From JADLAT01 sp964348795 (GTDB taxonomy: Bacteria > Pseudomonadota > Alphaproteobacteria > Micavibrionales > Micavibrionaceae): a DNA stretch of 30,181 bases. The stretch covers positions 1 to 30,181 of the forward strand of contig CAYGDY010000018.1 of assembly GCA_964348795.1 (NCBI GenBank), written 5' to 3'. Shown here one piece after another: positions 1 to 6,519 of this stretch. Under the pieces are notes generated by a model. It did not search any database. It had not been told where the DNA came from and saw only the letters and a list, made by a program, of their open reading frames with translations. A program made the position numbers and the translations under genes. Position 1 is the stretch's first letter; each line of letters begins with the position of its first letter.

Positions 1-1016
1 GGGTGAGTTTCGGGGTCTGCGGGAACGGAGAGAGCCTGATGGATGTCCCTGCGATCTCTGTTCTGGTCGGACGGGTTGCGCCGGAGGATTTCTGCATTTT
101 TCCTGCGATGACTCTGGAGACCGCGCAAGCAGAAAAAACCCTGAAGCCCTGGTTTGAAAAACAGGACCCGATGCTGGTTTTTGTCCACGGAGATCCCCTG
201 TCAGAGCAGAACCCGAGCGTGATAGTCAAAAAAGCGGAAGCCTTGACGGGCGGGTTTGTGGTGGGAGGCCTGACAACTTCCCGCACGGATCATCTCCAGT
301 TTGCGGACACGCTTCAAAAAGAGGGCGTGTCAGGCGTGGTGTTCTCCCAGAATATTCCCGTAGCCAGCATGCTCTCCCAGGGGTGTACACCGGTGAGTCC
401 TGTATATACCGTGACCCGTTGCCACGAACATACGGTCTGGGAGCTTGATTCGCTGAAAGCCGCTCCTGTCTTTGAAGACTGCATCCGGAGCATGGTGATC
501 AAAAAAACGGATATGGACCCCGATTCGGTATTTGTCGATTCGCAGGCGCTGGAAGATATTCAGGCCTTGCCCGAGGAGTTTCGTTTTTTGCTGGACGGAG
601 AAATCCATGCCGCGTTTCCGGTTCTGGAATCGGACCAGAATGATTATCTGGTCCGGAATATTACAGGACTGGATCCGGAGGAGGGGTCTCTGACCCTTTC
701 GGAATCGGTTTCCAAGGGGGACCGGATCATGTTTGTTCATCGGGACCATGAGACGGTCTATCAGGATCTGAGTGCGCGGCTTGTGGAGTTGCGGCGGCGG
801 GTTGAGCATGATACGGGGATTTTTGCTCCCAAAGGCGCGCTGTACGTGTCGTGTATTGCACGGGCGTTCCATCAGTTTGAAGGCGTGCAGAAAAACGAAT
901 TAGCCCTGATCCGCGAGATTATCGGGGATGTTCCTCTGGCGGGGTTTTATGCAGGCGGCGAGGTGTGCAAGGCGCGGTTATATGGATACACCGGAATTCT
1001 GACATTGTTTTTATAA
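1..1016 (+). CDS. FIST domain protein, 5'-truncated by the window edge
   Basis: This is the C-terminal part of a FIST (F-box and intracellular signal transduction) sensory protein, a family thought to bind small ligands such as amino acids in signalling. About 337 codons are visible and the frame is open to the left edge, so the GTG at base 3 is probably not the start. The N-terminal FIST part is represented by a strand-rich stretch ending in VVGGLTTSR (around residues 86-94 of the visible part). The end, with GFYAGGEV followed by a YGYTGILTLF strand, is typical of the FIST C-terminal domain. No kinase or GGDEF output domain is fused in the visible part. The next gene follows after 92 bases, and a promoter-like sequence overlaps this gene's end. 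The family call is good; ligand and partner are unknown. Confidence 0.8.
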   Translation, partial: VSFGVCGNGESLMDVPAISVLVGRVAPEDFCIFPAMTLETAQAEKTLKPWFEKQDPMLVFVHGDPLSEQNPSVIVKKAEALTGGFVVGGLTTSRTDHLQFADTLQKEGVSGVVFSQNIPVASMLSQGCTPVSPVYTVTRCHEHTVWELDSLKAAPVFEDCIRSMVIKKTDMDPDSVFVDSQALEDIQALPEEFRFLLDGEIHAAFPVLESDQNDYLVRNITGLDPEEGSLTLSESVSKGDRIMFVHRDHETVYQDLSARLVELRRRVEHDTGIFAPKGALYVSCIARAFHQFEGVQKNELALIREIIGDVPLAGFYAGGEVCKARLYGYTGILTLFL

Positions 1017-1026
1017 CCGTTATAAT
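999..1026 (+). promoter_or_regulatory. Candidate sigma-70-type promoter for the DsbC-like gene
   Basis: CTGACA (999-1004) is followed after 16 bases by a perfect TATAAT (1021-1026). It straddles the stop of the FIST gene and would start transcription near 1033, about 75 bases upstream of the DsbC-like ATG. It suggests that the DsbC-like and Pro-rich genes can be transcribed independently of the FIST gene. It rests on sequence match alone. Confidence 0.4.
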
Positions 1027-1108
1027 TTGTATAAAGCACTTGGTATCGGCAGGGGTTTTTTGTAGAATTAGGCGGTCGATGTTTTTGATTTGTTAAAGGA
1101 CGATCCCC

Positions 1109-1966
1109 ATGAAACGGTGCATTTTAGGACAGGTTTTTTTTGCAATACTGTTATGTTTTTCTGTCTGGGGCGGAGGGGTACAGGCGGAAGAGGCGGTGCC
1201 GGAAATGCCAGCCCCGATTCAAAATCTGGTGGCAGAAGGGGCACAGGTCCGTTTTTTGGGCAAGGATTACGGGCTAGAAGCGTGGCTCACAATCAAAAAC
1301 GGCGTGGAACAGTATTTTTATGTCATGCCGGATCACAAGGCCTTCGTCATGGGGGTTTTGTTTGATAAAAAGGGGAAGGTCGTCACGGTTGATCAGGTCA
1401 GCCGGTTGCAGGCACAAGGGGATACGGTGCTGGATTCCCTCACGGAATTTCCCACGCATGAAAATGCAACAAAAAACAAGGCGTTCGAGTTTAAAACACC
1501 CGCCGAGCAGTTGTTTTCGGATGTGGAGGCCAGTAACTGGGTGCCTTTGGGCAAGGCAGAGGCGCCTGTCATGTACAGTTTCATTGATCCCCAGTGTCCA
1601 CACTGCCACGAGTTTATTTCACGGCTCCGGCGGGAGGGGTATCTGGAAAAGGGGCAGATCCAGCTCCGTTTGATTCCTGTGGGGTTCAAGGATGAAACCC
1701 GTGCACAGGCCGCGTTTTTGATGGCCGCGCCTGATCCGGAGCAACGCTGGTTCCGCCATATGGACGGAGACAAGACCGCCCTGCCTGCCAAGGCGGAAAT
1801 CAACCAGCAAGGGGTTCAACGGAATCTGGCGATTATGCAGTCGTGGAAATTCGATGTAACCCCGATGATGATCTATCGGGATAAAACCAATGCCGTCAAG
1901 CTCGTGCGCGGGGTACCGCAGGATATGAAAGCCGTTCTGGACGATATGGGTGCCAAGGGTGGATAA
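1109..1966 (+). CDS. Periplasmic DsbC/DsbG-like thiol:disulfide interchange protein
   Basis: This is a thioredoxin-fold protein of the DsbC/DsbG/TrbB type, expected to isomerise or reduce disulfides in the periplasm. The first 27 or so residues are a signal peptide: basic MKR start, hydrophobic core, and a VQA-type cleavage site before EEAV. A linker/dimerisation-like region follows to about residue 130, then the thioredoxin fold with the active-site CPHC at residues 163-166 and a downstream Val-Thr-Pro that fits the cis-proline loop. The length of 285 residues is usual for the family. It is followed after 27 bases by the Pro-rich gene, so the two are probably cotranscribed. Such proteins often accompany type IV secretion or conjugation genes, which is notable given the DotA/TraY array 12 kb away, but that link is an inference. 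DsbC cannot be separated from DsbG by eye. Confidence 0.85.
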   Translation: MKRCILGQVFFAILLCFSVWGGGVQAEEAVPEMPAPIQNLVAEGAQVRFLGKDYGLEAWLTIKNGVEQYFYVMPDHKAFVMGVLFDKKGKVVTVDQVSRLQAQGDTVLDSLTEFPTHENATKNKAFEFKTPAEQLFSDVEASNWVPLGKAEAPVMYSFIDPQCPHCHEFISRLRREGYLEKGQIQLRLIPVGFKDETRAQAAFLMAAPDPEQRWFRHMDGDKTALPAKAEINQQGVQRNLAIMQSWKFDVTPMMIYRDKTNAVKLVRGVPQDMKAVLDDMGAKGG

Positions 1967-1993
1967 CGCTATGGGGAGCAGGTCAAGACGCCT

Positions 1994-3328
1994 ATGAATC
2001 AGCGCACAGCGTATCTGTTACAACTACTGGAAAAGCTTGGTACGCCCTTGATGCAGGCGATTGTGGAATCGCCTGCCGGACCTGTCGGCGATGCGCCGCT
2101 CGAACAGGACGCGCAGACCATGGCTGTTCTTCTGGGCAAAACAGTGCAGGCCAGCATTGATCTGGGACATGTTATGGAGATGGATTCGGCGCAAGCCATG
2201 ACTGATTCCCTGCGTGTAGCCCTGACGGCACTGGTGGGTCCGATCATTGCGGGACAATACAAAAAGCGCGGGCAGATGCCTGATGAGGCCGTGGTCAAAC
2301 GGATGGTTCTGGCGCTTCAGGCGGTTTTGGCCTTTGCCGAAAATTTCACGCCAGACCCCCAGAGCGTCCAACGGCTGAGAGATCTCCCTGCCGAAGGGCA
2401 AGCAGTGGATCACAGCCAGACCCAGATCCAGTATGTGCAGGCTTTTGTACCTGTGGTCGAGGCCGTTTCTGTTTTTTCATTTGGCCAGCCTGAGCAGAAA
2501 ATCCTGATGGAGATCAGCAATCGTCTGGTCCGAAAGGCCGTGGAATTGCGGGAATCGTTGTGTGCAGAGGTGACGGATGAAAATAGACAAAAGCAGATTG
2601 AATTGGCTTTTCTAAAAAATCTGGCAGGGCTTTACGGTGCTTCGCACCGGCACGAAACGGAAAAAATGACAGGGCAGAATACCGAGACAGGAAAGCATGA
2701 GAGTTCCATGGAATCTGTGTGGAAGATGTTTGATTTGCGGGTTGCGATGCTGGAAACGTTGATGGCCTCCTTCGTGCCGGCGGTTGCAGGCAAGGGGGGG
2801 GCGACGGCGGGTGGGCCCGCGCCTGCGGAGGTGATGCTTTCTTCCGGTCCTGTTGTGCCGTCGCCGATCATCCAGCAGGCCCCTGTTGTGACGCCCCTTG
2901 CACCGGTGCAGGCCAGCCCCCTTTCCATGTTCTCCAAAAACCCCGAGGGGCCAGCGGGCGCAGTAGAAAATTCCGTGCCGTCCGTACCTTCGCCTGTTTC
3001 ACCACCGGTTTCCCCGCCTGCGCAAAATACGGGCGTGTCTGCCGCCAGTGCCGGAGGGGGTGGCAGTCCACTCTCCATGTTTGCAAAACCCAAGGTCGAA
3101 GGGGGCCCGCCCGCCGCGCCGATGGTGCTCTCGCCTGTGGGTGATTCTGCCGTGCCTGCACAGATGTCGAGTGTGCCTGTGGAACAAGGACTGGTTCAGC
3201 CCCAACACCCTCCTGTTATGCCCCAAGTCCAGCCGGTGGCGTCACAACAAGAATCACCCCTCCCCGCGCAACACCCGCCTGCCCAGACCGGAAGCCCGAT
3301 GGCGTTTTTCAAGAAGAAGGAGGAGTAG
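1994..3328 (+). CDS. Unrecognised protein with Pro-rich tail and three SP(L/M)(S/A)(M/F)F modules
   Basis: I do not recognise this 444-residue protein. Residues 1 to about 250 look soluble and mostly helical, with no signal peptide or membrane segment. From about residue 265 the sequence becomes low-complexity, rich in Pro, Val, Ala and Gln. Within that tail the same short module occurs three times: SPLSMF followed by SK (308-313), SPLSMF followed by AK (358-363), and SPMAFF followed by KKKEE at the extreme C-terminus (434-439). Each is preceded by Ala or Gly and followed by a basic residue, which looks like a repeated docking peptide or linear motif rather than random low complexity. It follows the DsbC-like gene by 27 bases with a purine-rich GGGGAG ribosome-binding site, so it is likely in the same operon. 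The tail is G+C-rich, so the antisense frames there are open without being genes. Confidence 0.75.
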   Translation: MNQRTAYLLQLLEKLGTPLMQAIVESPAGPVGDAPLEQDAQTMAVLLGKTVQASIDLGHVMEMDSAQAMTDSLRVALTALVGPIIAGQYKKRGQMPDEAVVKRMVLALQAVLAFAENFTPDPQSVQRLRDLPAEGQAVDHSQTQIQYVQAFVPVVEAVSVFSFGQPEQKILMEISNRLVRKAVELRESLCAEVTDENRQKQIELAFLKNLAGLYGASHRHETEKMTGQNTETGKHESSMESVWKMFDLRVAMLETLMASFVPAVAGKGGATAGGPAPAEVMLSSGPVVPSPIIQQAPVVTPLAPVQASPLSMFSKNPEGPAGAVENSVPSVPSPVSPPVSPPAQNTGVSAASAGGGGSPLSMFAKPKVEGGPPAAPMVLSPVGDSAVPAQMSSVPVEQGLVQPQHPPVMPQVQPVASQQESPLPAQHPPAQTGSPMAFFKKKEE

Positions 3329-3367
3329 GGGGGGTATGACGGATTCTTATTTGAACGGGCTATAGTA

Positions 3368-4204
3368 TTATGGAGCGAGAGATTCAGTTACAGCGGCCTC
3401 CGCGCTGGTTCCGTTGTGCCCATTTTTGCTTCTGCTATGCTGTCCTTGTTTGATATTTTTTTTGATATTCGCATCGGGAAGCCTGTACCCTGTCATGAGG
3501 AGAAGCTGTGTGTTCCTTCCAGATTCTATCGTGTCAGGCTCTTCGACCGGCGCGATCTCTGAAATATCTACGGCGTACTCAAAATGCTGGCGAAACATTT
3601 CAGAATTCCAGAATCGCGTTATAACACCATCGTCTCGCAGGGCCAGCCCTTCGGATTCGTTGATCCATTCCATACTATTGGGGTCAAAATCAAGAAAAGA
3701 TCTAGCAGTTATGGCAATAAGAGCATCCTCTTTAGCCGTAAAAACGGCTTGTTTAACAAATCGTTTGACCTCGTCTTTTTCCAGCAAATGGACGACTCTG
3801 TTAGAGGCAAAAACATCCGCCCATGCTTCTCTCAAGGATGGAAAGGTTGTAACATTAGCCAAAGTAAACCATATTCGTTCCCCAAGGTAGCTACTGGTTT
3901 GAGGATCTGCTTCAATACGTTCTGCCGCCTTATTGATACCAACGCGGCAAATATCAAATCCGTTAATAAAGCATCTTTCCTCTTTGGCCAGTTGTAGCTC
4001 ATCACGACCAAGACCACATCCAAAGGTGACAATAGCGGAGTCAGGACGAAGTTTATTGGAATGACGAAAGATTTCTTGCACAACGGGGCTTGCCTCTGCT
4101 CCCCATGGATCGCTTTTTTTAAATCGGTCATTCCAGTATGCGGCCTGCCATTGTGCATTGCTTTTTTCTTCCTCTGGTAATACACCTACCGTTTTTTCAA
4201 GCAT
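3368..4204 (-). CDS. Class I SAM-dependent methyltransferase (TPMT-like)
   Basis: The gene encodes a 278-residue Rossmann-fold methyltransferase. The N-terminus has the YWNDRF...PWG...SP pattern (about residues 23-40) seen in thiopurine-methyltransferase-like small-molecule methyltransferases. Motif I is VTFGCGLGRD (59-68), and the acidic residue after the second strand is in GFDI (82-85). A basic, Asn/Gln-rich tail of about 40 residues at the C-terminus lies outside the fold. An upstream in-frame GTG at 4225 exists, but I chose the ATG at 4204 because GGAG sits seven bases before it, whereas the GTG has no ribosome-binding site. It lies 40 bases downstream of the XRE regulator gene on the same strand and is probably cotranscribed with it. 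The substrate is unknown. Base composition is more A+T-rich than in the neighbouring core genes, suggesting acquired cargo. Confidence 0.8.
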   Translation of the reverse strand: MLEKTVGVLPEEEKSNAQWQAAYWNDRFKKSDPWGAEASPVVQEIFRHSNKLRPDSAIVTFGCGLGRDELQLAKEERCFINGFDICRVGINKAAERIEADPQTSSYLGERIWFTLANVTTFPSLREAWADVFASNRVVHLLEKDEVKRFVKQAVFTAKEDALIAITARSFLDFDPNSMEWINESEGLALRDDGVITRFWNSEMFRQHFEYAVDISEIAPVEEPDTIESGRNTQLLLMTGYRLPDANIKKNIKQGQHSRSKNGHNGTSAEAAVTESLAP

Positions 4205-4244
4205 ATATTTACTCCAGTCATGCACACATCATATTTGATTTAGT

Positions 4245-4916
4245 CTATTTTTTATAAGGGGGGGTTACAGCCAAATTATTCCAAGCGATGGAAAAAAGAT
4301 CACGATATCCTTTTGCAAAATCTTGATGTTTTATGATGAGTATTTCTAAATTTGTTTCCTGAAAATTTAATAAAGCCAATCTGTCGTGGTAGGAATAAAA
4401 TGATTTTTCATTAAAATATTCCTCAGGCATCCACTTATATGTTGAGTAAGAAGACGCAGGAAAATTGTAGTCTCCTTCTTTCACAAGAATTTTAACTTTC
4501 ATCAATTGTTTATTTTGTTGCATGCGCGCTGTATGAGCATTCCATCGCTCTGATCCCATCCATGTGATCCAGTTTTCATGGACAACGTTGGATAAGAAAA
4601 CATCCAAAGGTTTGTCCTTTTTCCCGTGTAAGAGGATACAATCAAAAACGTCATCCAAAAAATGACTCATGGCATCTTCCCCCCGTAATGTGCGAATGTC
4701 GCCACTCCGTTTTTTCACACCGGTGGTGTCAATAAACTCAATATCGGCGCGGTCGAAGGCCGCTTCAATTTTCTGCATGGTTTTGGAATTGGGATGGTTT
4801 GTGCCATTTTCAATGCGGGCAATACCCGTTTGGGAGAGGCCGGCCAGACCCGCTAGGTCATGTTGGCTCCAGTCTAACAATGCGCGGGCGGCGCGGATTT
4901 GGTCAAGTGTGGGCAT
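4245..4916 (-). CDS. XRE-family transcriptional regulator with a C-terminal sensor-like domain
   Basis: The protein has 223 residues. Residues 5-60 are a Cro/C1-type helix-turn-helix (RAARALLDWSQHDLAGLAG..., recognition helix near 28-37) of the kind common in alphaproteobacterial regulators. The remaining ~150 residues are not a standard peptidase or cupin domain. The part ending in an IKHQDFAKGYRDLF...W pattern near the C-terminus recalls the PLD-like sensor domains attached to some regulators, but this is a weak impression. The gene is the first of a two-gene unit with the methyltransferase, so it may be an autoregulator of that unit. The 5' flank is A+T-rich with a TATAAT (minus strand, 4941-4936) but no convincing -35 box. 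Confidence 0.8.
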   Translation of the reverse strand: MPTLDQIRAARALLDWSQHDLAGLAGLSQTGIARIENGTNHPNSKTMQKIEAAFDRADIEFIDTTGVKKRSGDIRTLRGEDAMSHFLDDVFDCILLHGKKDKPLDVFLSNVVHENWITWMGSERWNAHTARMQQNKQLMKVKILVKEGDYNFPASSYSTYKWMPEEYFNEKSFYSYHDRLALLNFQETNLEILIIKHQDFAKGYRDLFSIAWNNLAVTPPYKK

Positions 4917-4935
4917 AAGTTTTCTCGCTCTTTAT

Positions 4936-4955
4936 ATTATAAGGGGTTACGAAAC
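4936..4955 (-). promoter_or_regulatory. Possible -10 box and operator in front of the XRE regulator
   Basis: On the minus strand a perfect TATAAT lies at 4941-4936, twenty bases before the regulator's ATG. Beside it is a small inverted repeat, GGTT-ACGA-AACC (plus strand 4945-4956), which would place an operator next to the -10 box if the regulator represses itself. No good -35 hexamer is visible, so the call is tentative. Confidence 0.3.
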
Positions 4956-5079
4956 CATTCTTTGCGCAGTGATCAAGGTCCTTATAGTCCCATTTTTTTG
5001 TGCTGTCCAGCACATTTTCATATGGAAATGTTGGTTTAACCAAAAAAAGCATTTTTTTTATTTTTTTATGTATTTTTTC

Positions 5080-5106
5080 TTGACAGGTTCTGGAAAGTGC
5101 TATAAA
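5080..5106 (+). promoter_or_regulatory. Sigma-70-type promoter with extended -10, in front of the candidate sRNA
   Basis: TTGACA (5080-5085) is followed after 15 bases by TATAAA (5101-5106), and TGC directly precedes the TATAAA, giving an extended -10 that can compensate for a short spacer. The predicted start is near 5113. No start codon with a convincing reading frame follows before the terminator at 5210-5246, so the promoter appears to drive a short non-coding transcript. Confidence 0.5.
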
Positions 5107-5112
5107 ACGGTC

Positions 5113-5246
5113 ACAAAAGCGCAACTGTTAAACATAATGTATTTCAATTTCCCCCCTTGAAAGACTTTATGTCTTGTGTTTTTTAAATTCCCCACTATAG
5201 TACCCCTGTGAGCTGGTCAGTCCCCCCTGACCAGCTCTCTTTTTTC
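5113..5246 (+). ncRNA. Candidate small RNA with C-rich hairpin loops
   Basis: A transcript of about 134 nt is bounded by the promoter at 5080-5106 and the strong terminator at 5210-5246. It contains a hairpin with arms TTTCAA (5142-5147) and TTGAAA (5157-5162) whose loop carries six consecutive C residues. The terminator hairpin also has a loop with six consecutive C residues (5222-5227). Single-stranded C-runs also occur near 5190 and 5203. Bacterial sRNAs with exposed C-rich loops (for example GsrN of Caulobacter) pair with G-rich ribosome-binding sites, so a post-transcriptional role is a reasonable inference. I do not recognise it as a named family. The alternative is that it is only an untranslated leader of the next gene, but the terminator argues against that. 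Confidence 0.5.
5210..5246 (+). terminator. Rho-independent terminator upstream of the small secreted-protein gene
   Basis: A perfect 10-bp stem (5210-5219 with 5228-5237) encloses an eight-base loop containing C6, followed by a T-rich tract TCTTTTTTCTT (5238-5248). No plus-strand gene lies upstream for more than 1.5 kb, so it most simply ends the candidate sRNA. It also rules out the in-frame start at 5208 for the following gene, because that codon lies in the terminator. Confidence 0.8.
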
Positions 5247-5273
5247 TTGAAGCTTTTGCAAAGGCGGCTCAGT

Positions 5274-5654
5274 ATGGGGCCCATGAGATTCGTTTCTGTC
5301 CTTTATATCGTGTGTTGTGCGGGGCTTCTGTGGAGCATGGAAGCTAAAGGTGCGGATTCAGGGGATTTTTTCAATACAATGCCGGATGTGCCCCTGATGC
5401 AGGGGCTTGTGGAAATACCGGAGCAGGCCGTGGTGTTCGATAAGCCGGATGGCCGGATTATCGAGTCTTATGCCGCACTGGACGGACGGACGTCCGCGCA
5501 GGTGATGGCTTATTACGAGGCTGTTTTGCCACAATTTGGTTGGCGCAGGGTCCGCAAAGGGCATTTTGAGCGCCCTGCGGAGGGACTTGTCCTTGAATTC
5601 CAGGAGATTGAGGGGCAGGATATTCTGCGTGTGATGCTCTATCCCCGCCCATAA
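5274..5654 (+). CDS. Small secreted hypothetical protein
   Basis: This 126-residue protein has an N-terminal signal peptide (hydrophobic FVSVLYIVCCAGLLW, likely cleavage around AKG-A). The mature part of about 95 residues has the sequence DGRTSAQVMAYYEAVLPQFGW, a pattern of short periplasmic proteins in which a helix precedes a small beta domain. I cannot name the family with confidence. The start at 5274 is favoured by AAGGCGG six bases upstream; ATG 5283 is an alternative, and the frame's first start codon (5208) lies inside a terminator. The gene lies on the plus strand just upstream of rpsT, which has its own promoter. Confidence 0.7.
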   Translation: MGPMRFVSVLYIVCCAGLLWSMEAKGADSGDFFNTMPDVPLMQGLVEIPEQAVVFDKPDGRIIESYAALDGRTSAQVMAYYEAVLPQFGWRRVRKGHFERPAEGLVLEFQEIEGQDILRVMLYPRP

Positions 5655-5662
5655 TCTTTTTC

Positions 5663-5691
5663 TTGACAGGATAGGGCTTTGCGCGTATGAC
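5663..5691 (+). promoter_or_regulatory. Promoter of rpsT
   Basis: A perfect TTGACA (5663-5668), a 17-base spacer and TATGAC (5686-5691) lie just after the stop of the secreted-protein gene. Transcription would start near 5698, giving an rpsT leader of about 40 nt. The -35 box is ideal and the -10 is a 4/6 match. Confidence 0.6.
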
Positions 5692-5737
5692 TGCCCCCAG
5701 TTTTATTGATATTTTCTGAAATAAAGAAGGTTTGGAC

Positions 5738-6010
5738 ATGGCTAATCATAAGTCTGCAAAGAAAAGAATTCGTCGGAATGAGAGCCGGAGTGACATCAAT
5801 GGTTCTCGCGTGGGACGTATTCGTACATTCATCAAAAAAATAGAGATGGCATTAGGTGCGGGTGATCTGGCCGGTGCGGAAGTCGCATTGAAAAATGCCC
5901 AGCCGGAAATTTTCCGTGGGGTTTCCAAAGGCGTTATGCACAAGAATACAGCCTCCCGTAAAATGTCACGCCTGAGTGCCAGAGTCAAAGCGCTGAAAGA
6001 ATCGGCCTGA
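5738..6010 (+). CDS. rpsT: 30S ribosomal protein S20
   Basis: S20 binds 16S rRNA and helps assemble the small subunit. The 90-residue product begins with the family's characteristic MANHKSAKKRIRRN and is strongly basic and helical, close to the usual 85-90 residues. The ATG at 5738 is chosen over the in-frame TTG at 5732 because the mature sequence starts MANHKSAKK and GAAGG lies at 5726-5730. The gene has its own promoter upstream and a strong terminator downstream. The order rpsT-dnaA is common in Alphaproteobacteria. Confidence 0.98.
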   Translation: MANHKSAKKRIRRNESRSDINGSRVGRIRTFIKKIEMALGAGDLAGAEVALKNAQPEIFRGVSKGVMHKNTASRKMSRLSARVKALKESA

Positions 6011-6038
6011 TTTTTTCCGAAGAATTGTAGAAAAATTT

Positions 6039-6074
6039 CAGCCTTGTGAGAAACTCTCGCGAGGCTGTTTTTTT
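6039..6074 (+). terminator. Rho-independent terminator of rpsT
   Basis: A 12-bp stem (6039-6050 with 6056-6067, including two G-T wobbles) with a five-base loop is followed by an uninterrupted run of seven T residues (6068-6074). It sits 28 bases after the rpsT stop and separates rpsT from dnaA transcription. Confidence 0.9.
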
Positions 6075-6519
6075 ATCAGGTGATGTAAAAGTGGCATACA
6101 AAGCATTATAAAAAAGTAAGATAAAATCTTTTTTCATGTTCATGATTTGATCTTATTGCATCCCCAGATTTTTTTAATTAGGCTCCTTCTTATCACGAAC
6201 ACACGAAGCGAAAAAACGGACTGTAAGGGTCATGTATTTTGGGCGTCAAATTTTTTTGAGATGCTGTGTTCGTCGAGGTTTATAGGGACCTCAAATATAG
6301 GGGAATGACCACAACCAAAACGAGGGCTTTCGGGCCAATAGAGATTTTGGACTGGTTGGGACTCTGGAATTCTGAAATGAAAGAAAGTGCAAAAAGGGAT
6401 TCGTATGATGAACGGATTCAGACACCCTTTTTTTGACTTTTTTTTTTTGGAATTCGAGAGGAGTATTCTGCGTGAAATTGGGAAAATATTTATAACAAGC
6501 TTAGTGGAGAAAATTAAAA
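6075..6519 (+). other. Long A+T-rich leader region of dnaA
   Basis: This gene-free stretch holds a small palindrome AAGAT-AAA-ATCTT (6118-6130) followed by T4. It also has a stem GAGGT/ACCTC (6275-6279 with 6288-6292) that competes with TTTGAG/CTCAAA (6255-6260 with 6290-6295), and a homopolymer of eleven T residues around 6438-6448 just after TTTTTTTGAC. The inverted pair CGAACACA/TGTGTTCG occurs at 6196-6203 and 6265-6272. No TTATCCACA-type DnaA box is seen on either strand, so I do not call an origin here. An open frame from 6387 merely overlaps the dnaA start in another frame. Confidence 0.5.

Noticed and set aside
2632..3093. Open frame of 153 codons on the minus strand, Gly/Thr-rich
   Set aside because: Mirror of the G+C-rich Pro-rich tail of the plus-strand gene; open only because of composition.
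4903..5124. Open frame of 73 codons on the minus strand upstream of the XRE gene
   Set aside because: Overlaps the regulator's start out of frame and the sRNA promoter; Lys/Phe-rich composition reflects A+T-rich intergenic DNA.
5208..5273. Upstream start of the small secreted-protein gene
   Set aside because: The start codon lies within a strong intrinsic terminator and the extra residues would block the signal peptide; ATG 5274 has a good ribosome-binding site.
6181..6200. TTATCACGA as a DnaA box near dnaA
   Set aside because: Only six of nine positions match TTATCCACA and it is a single copy; not enough to call a box or an origin.
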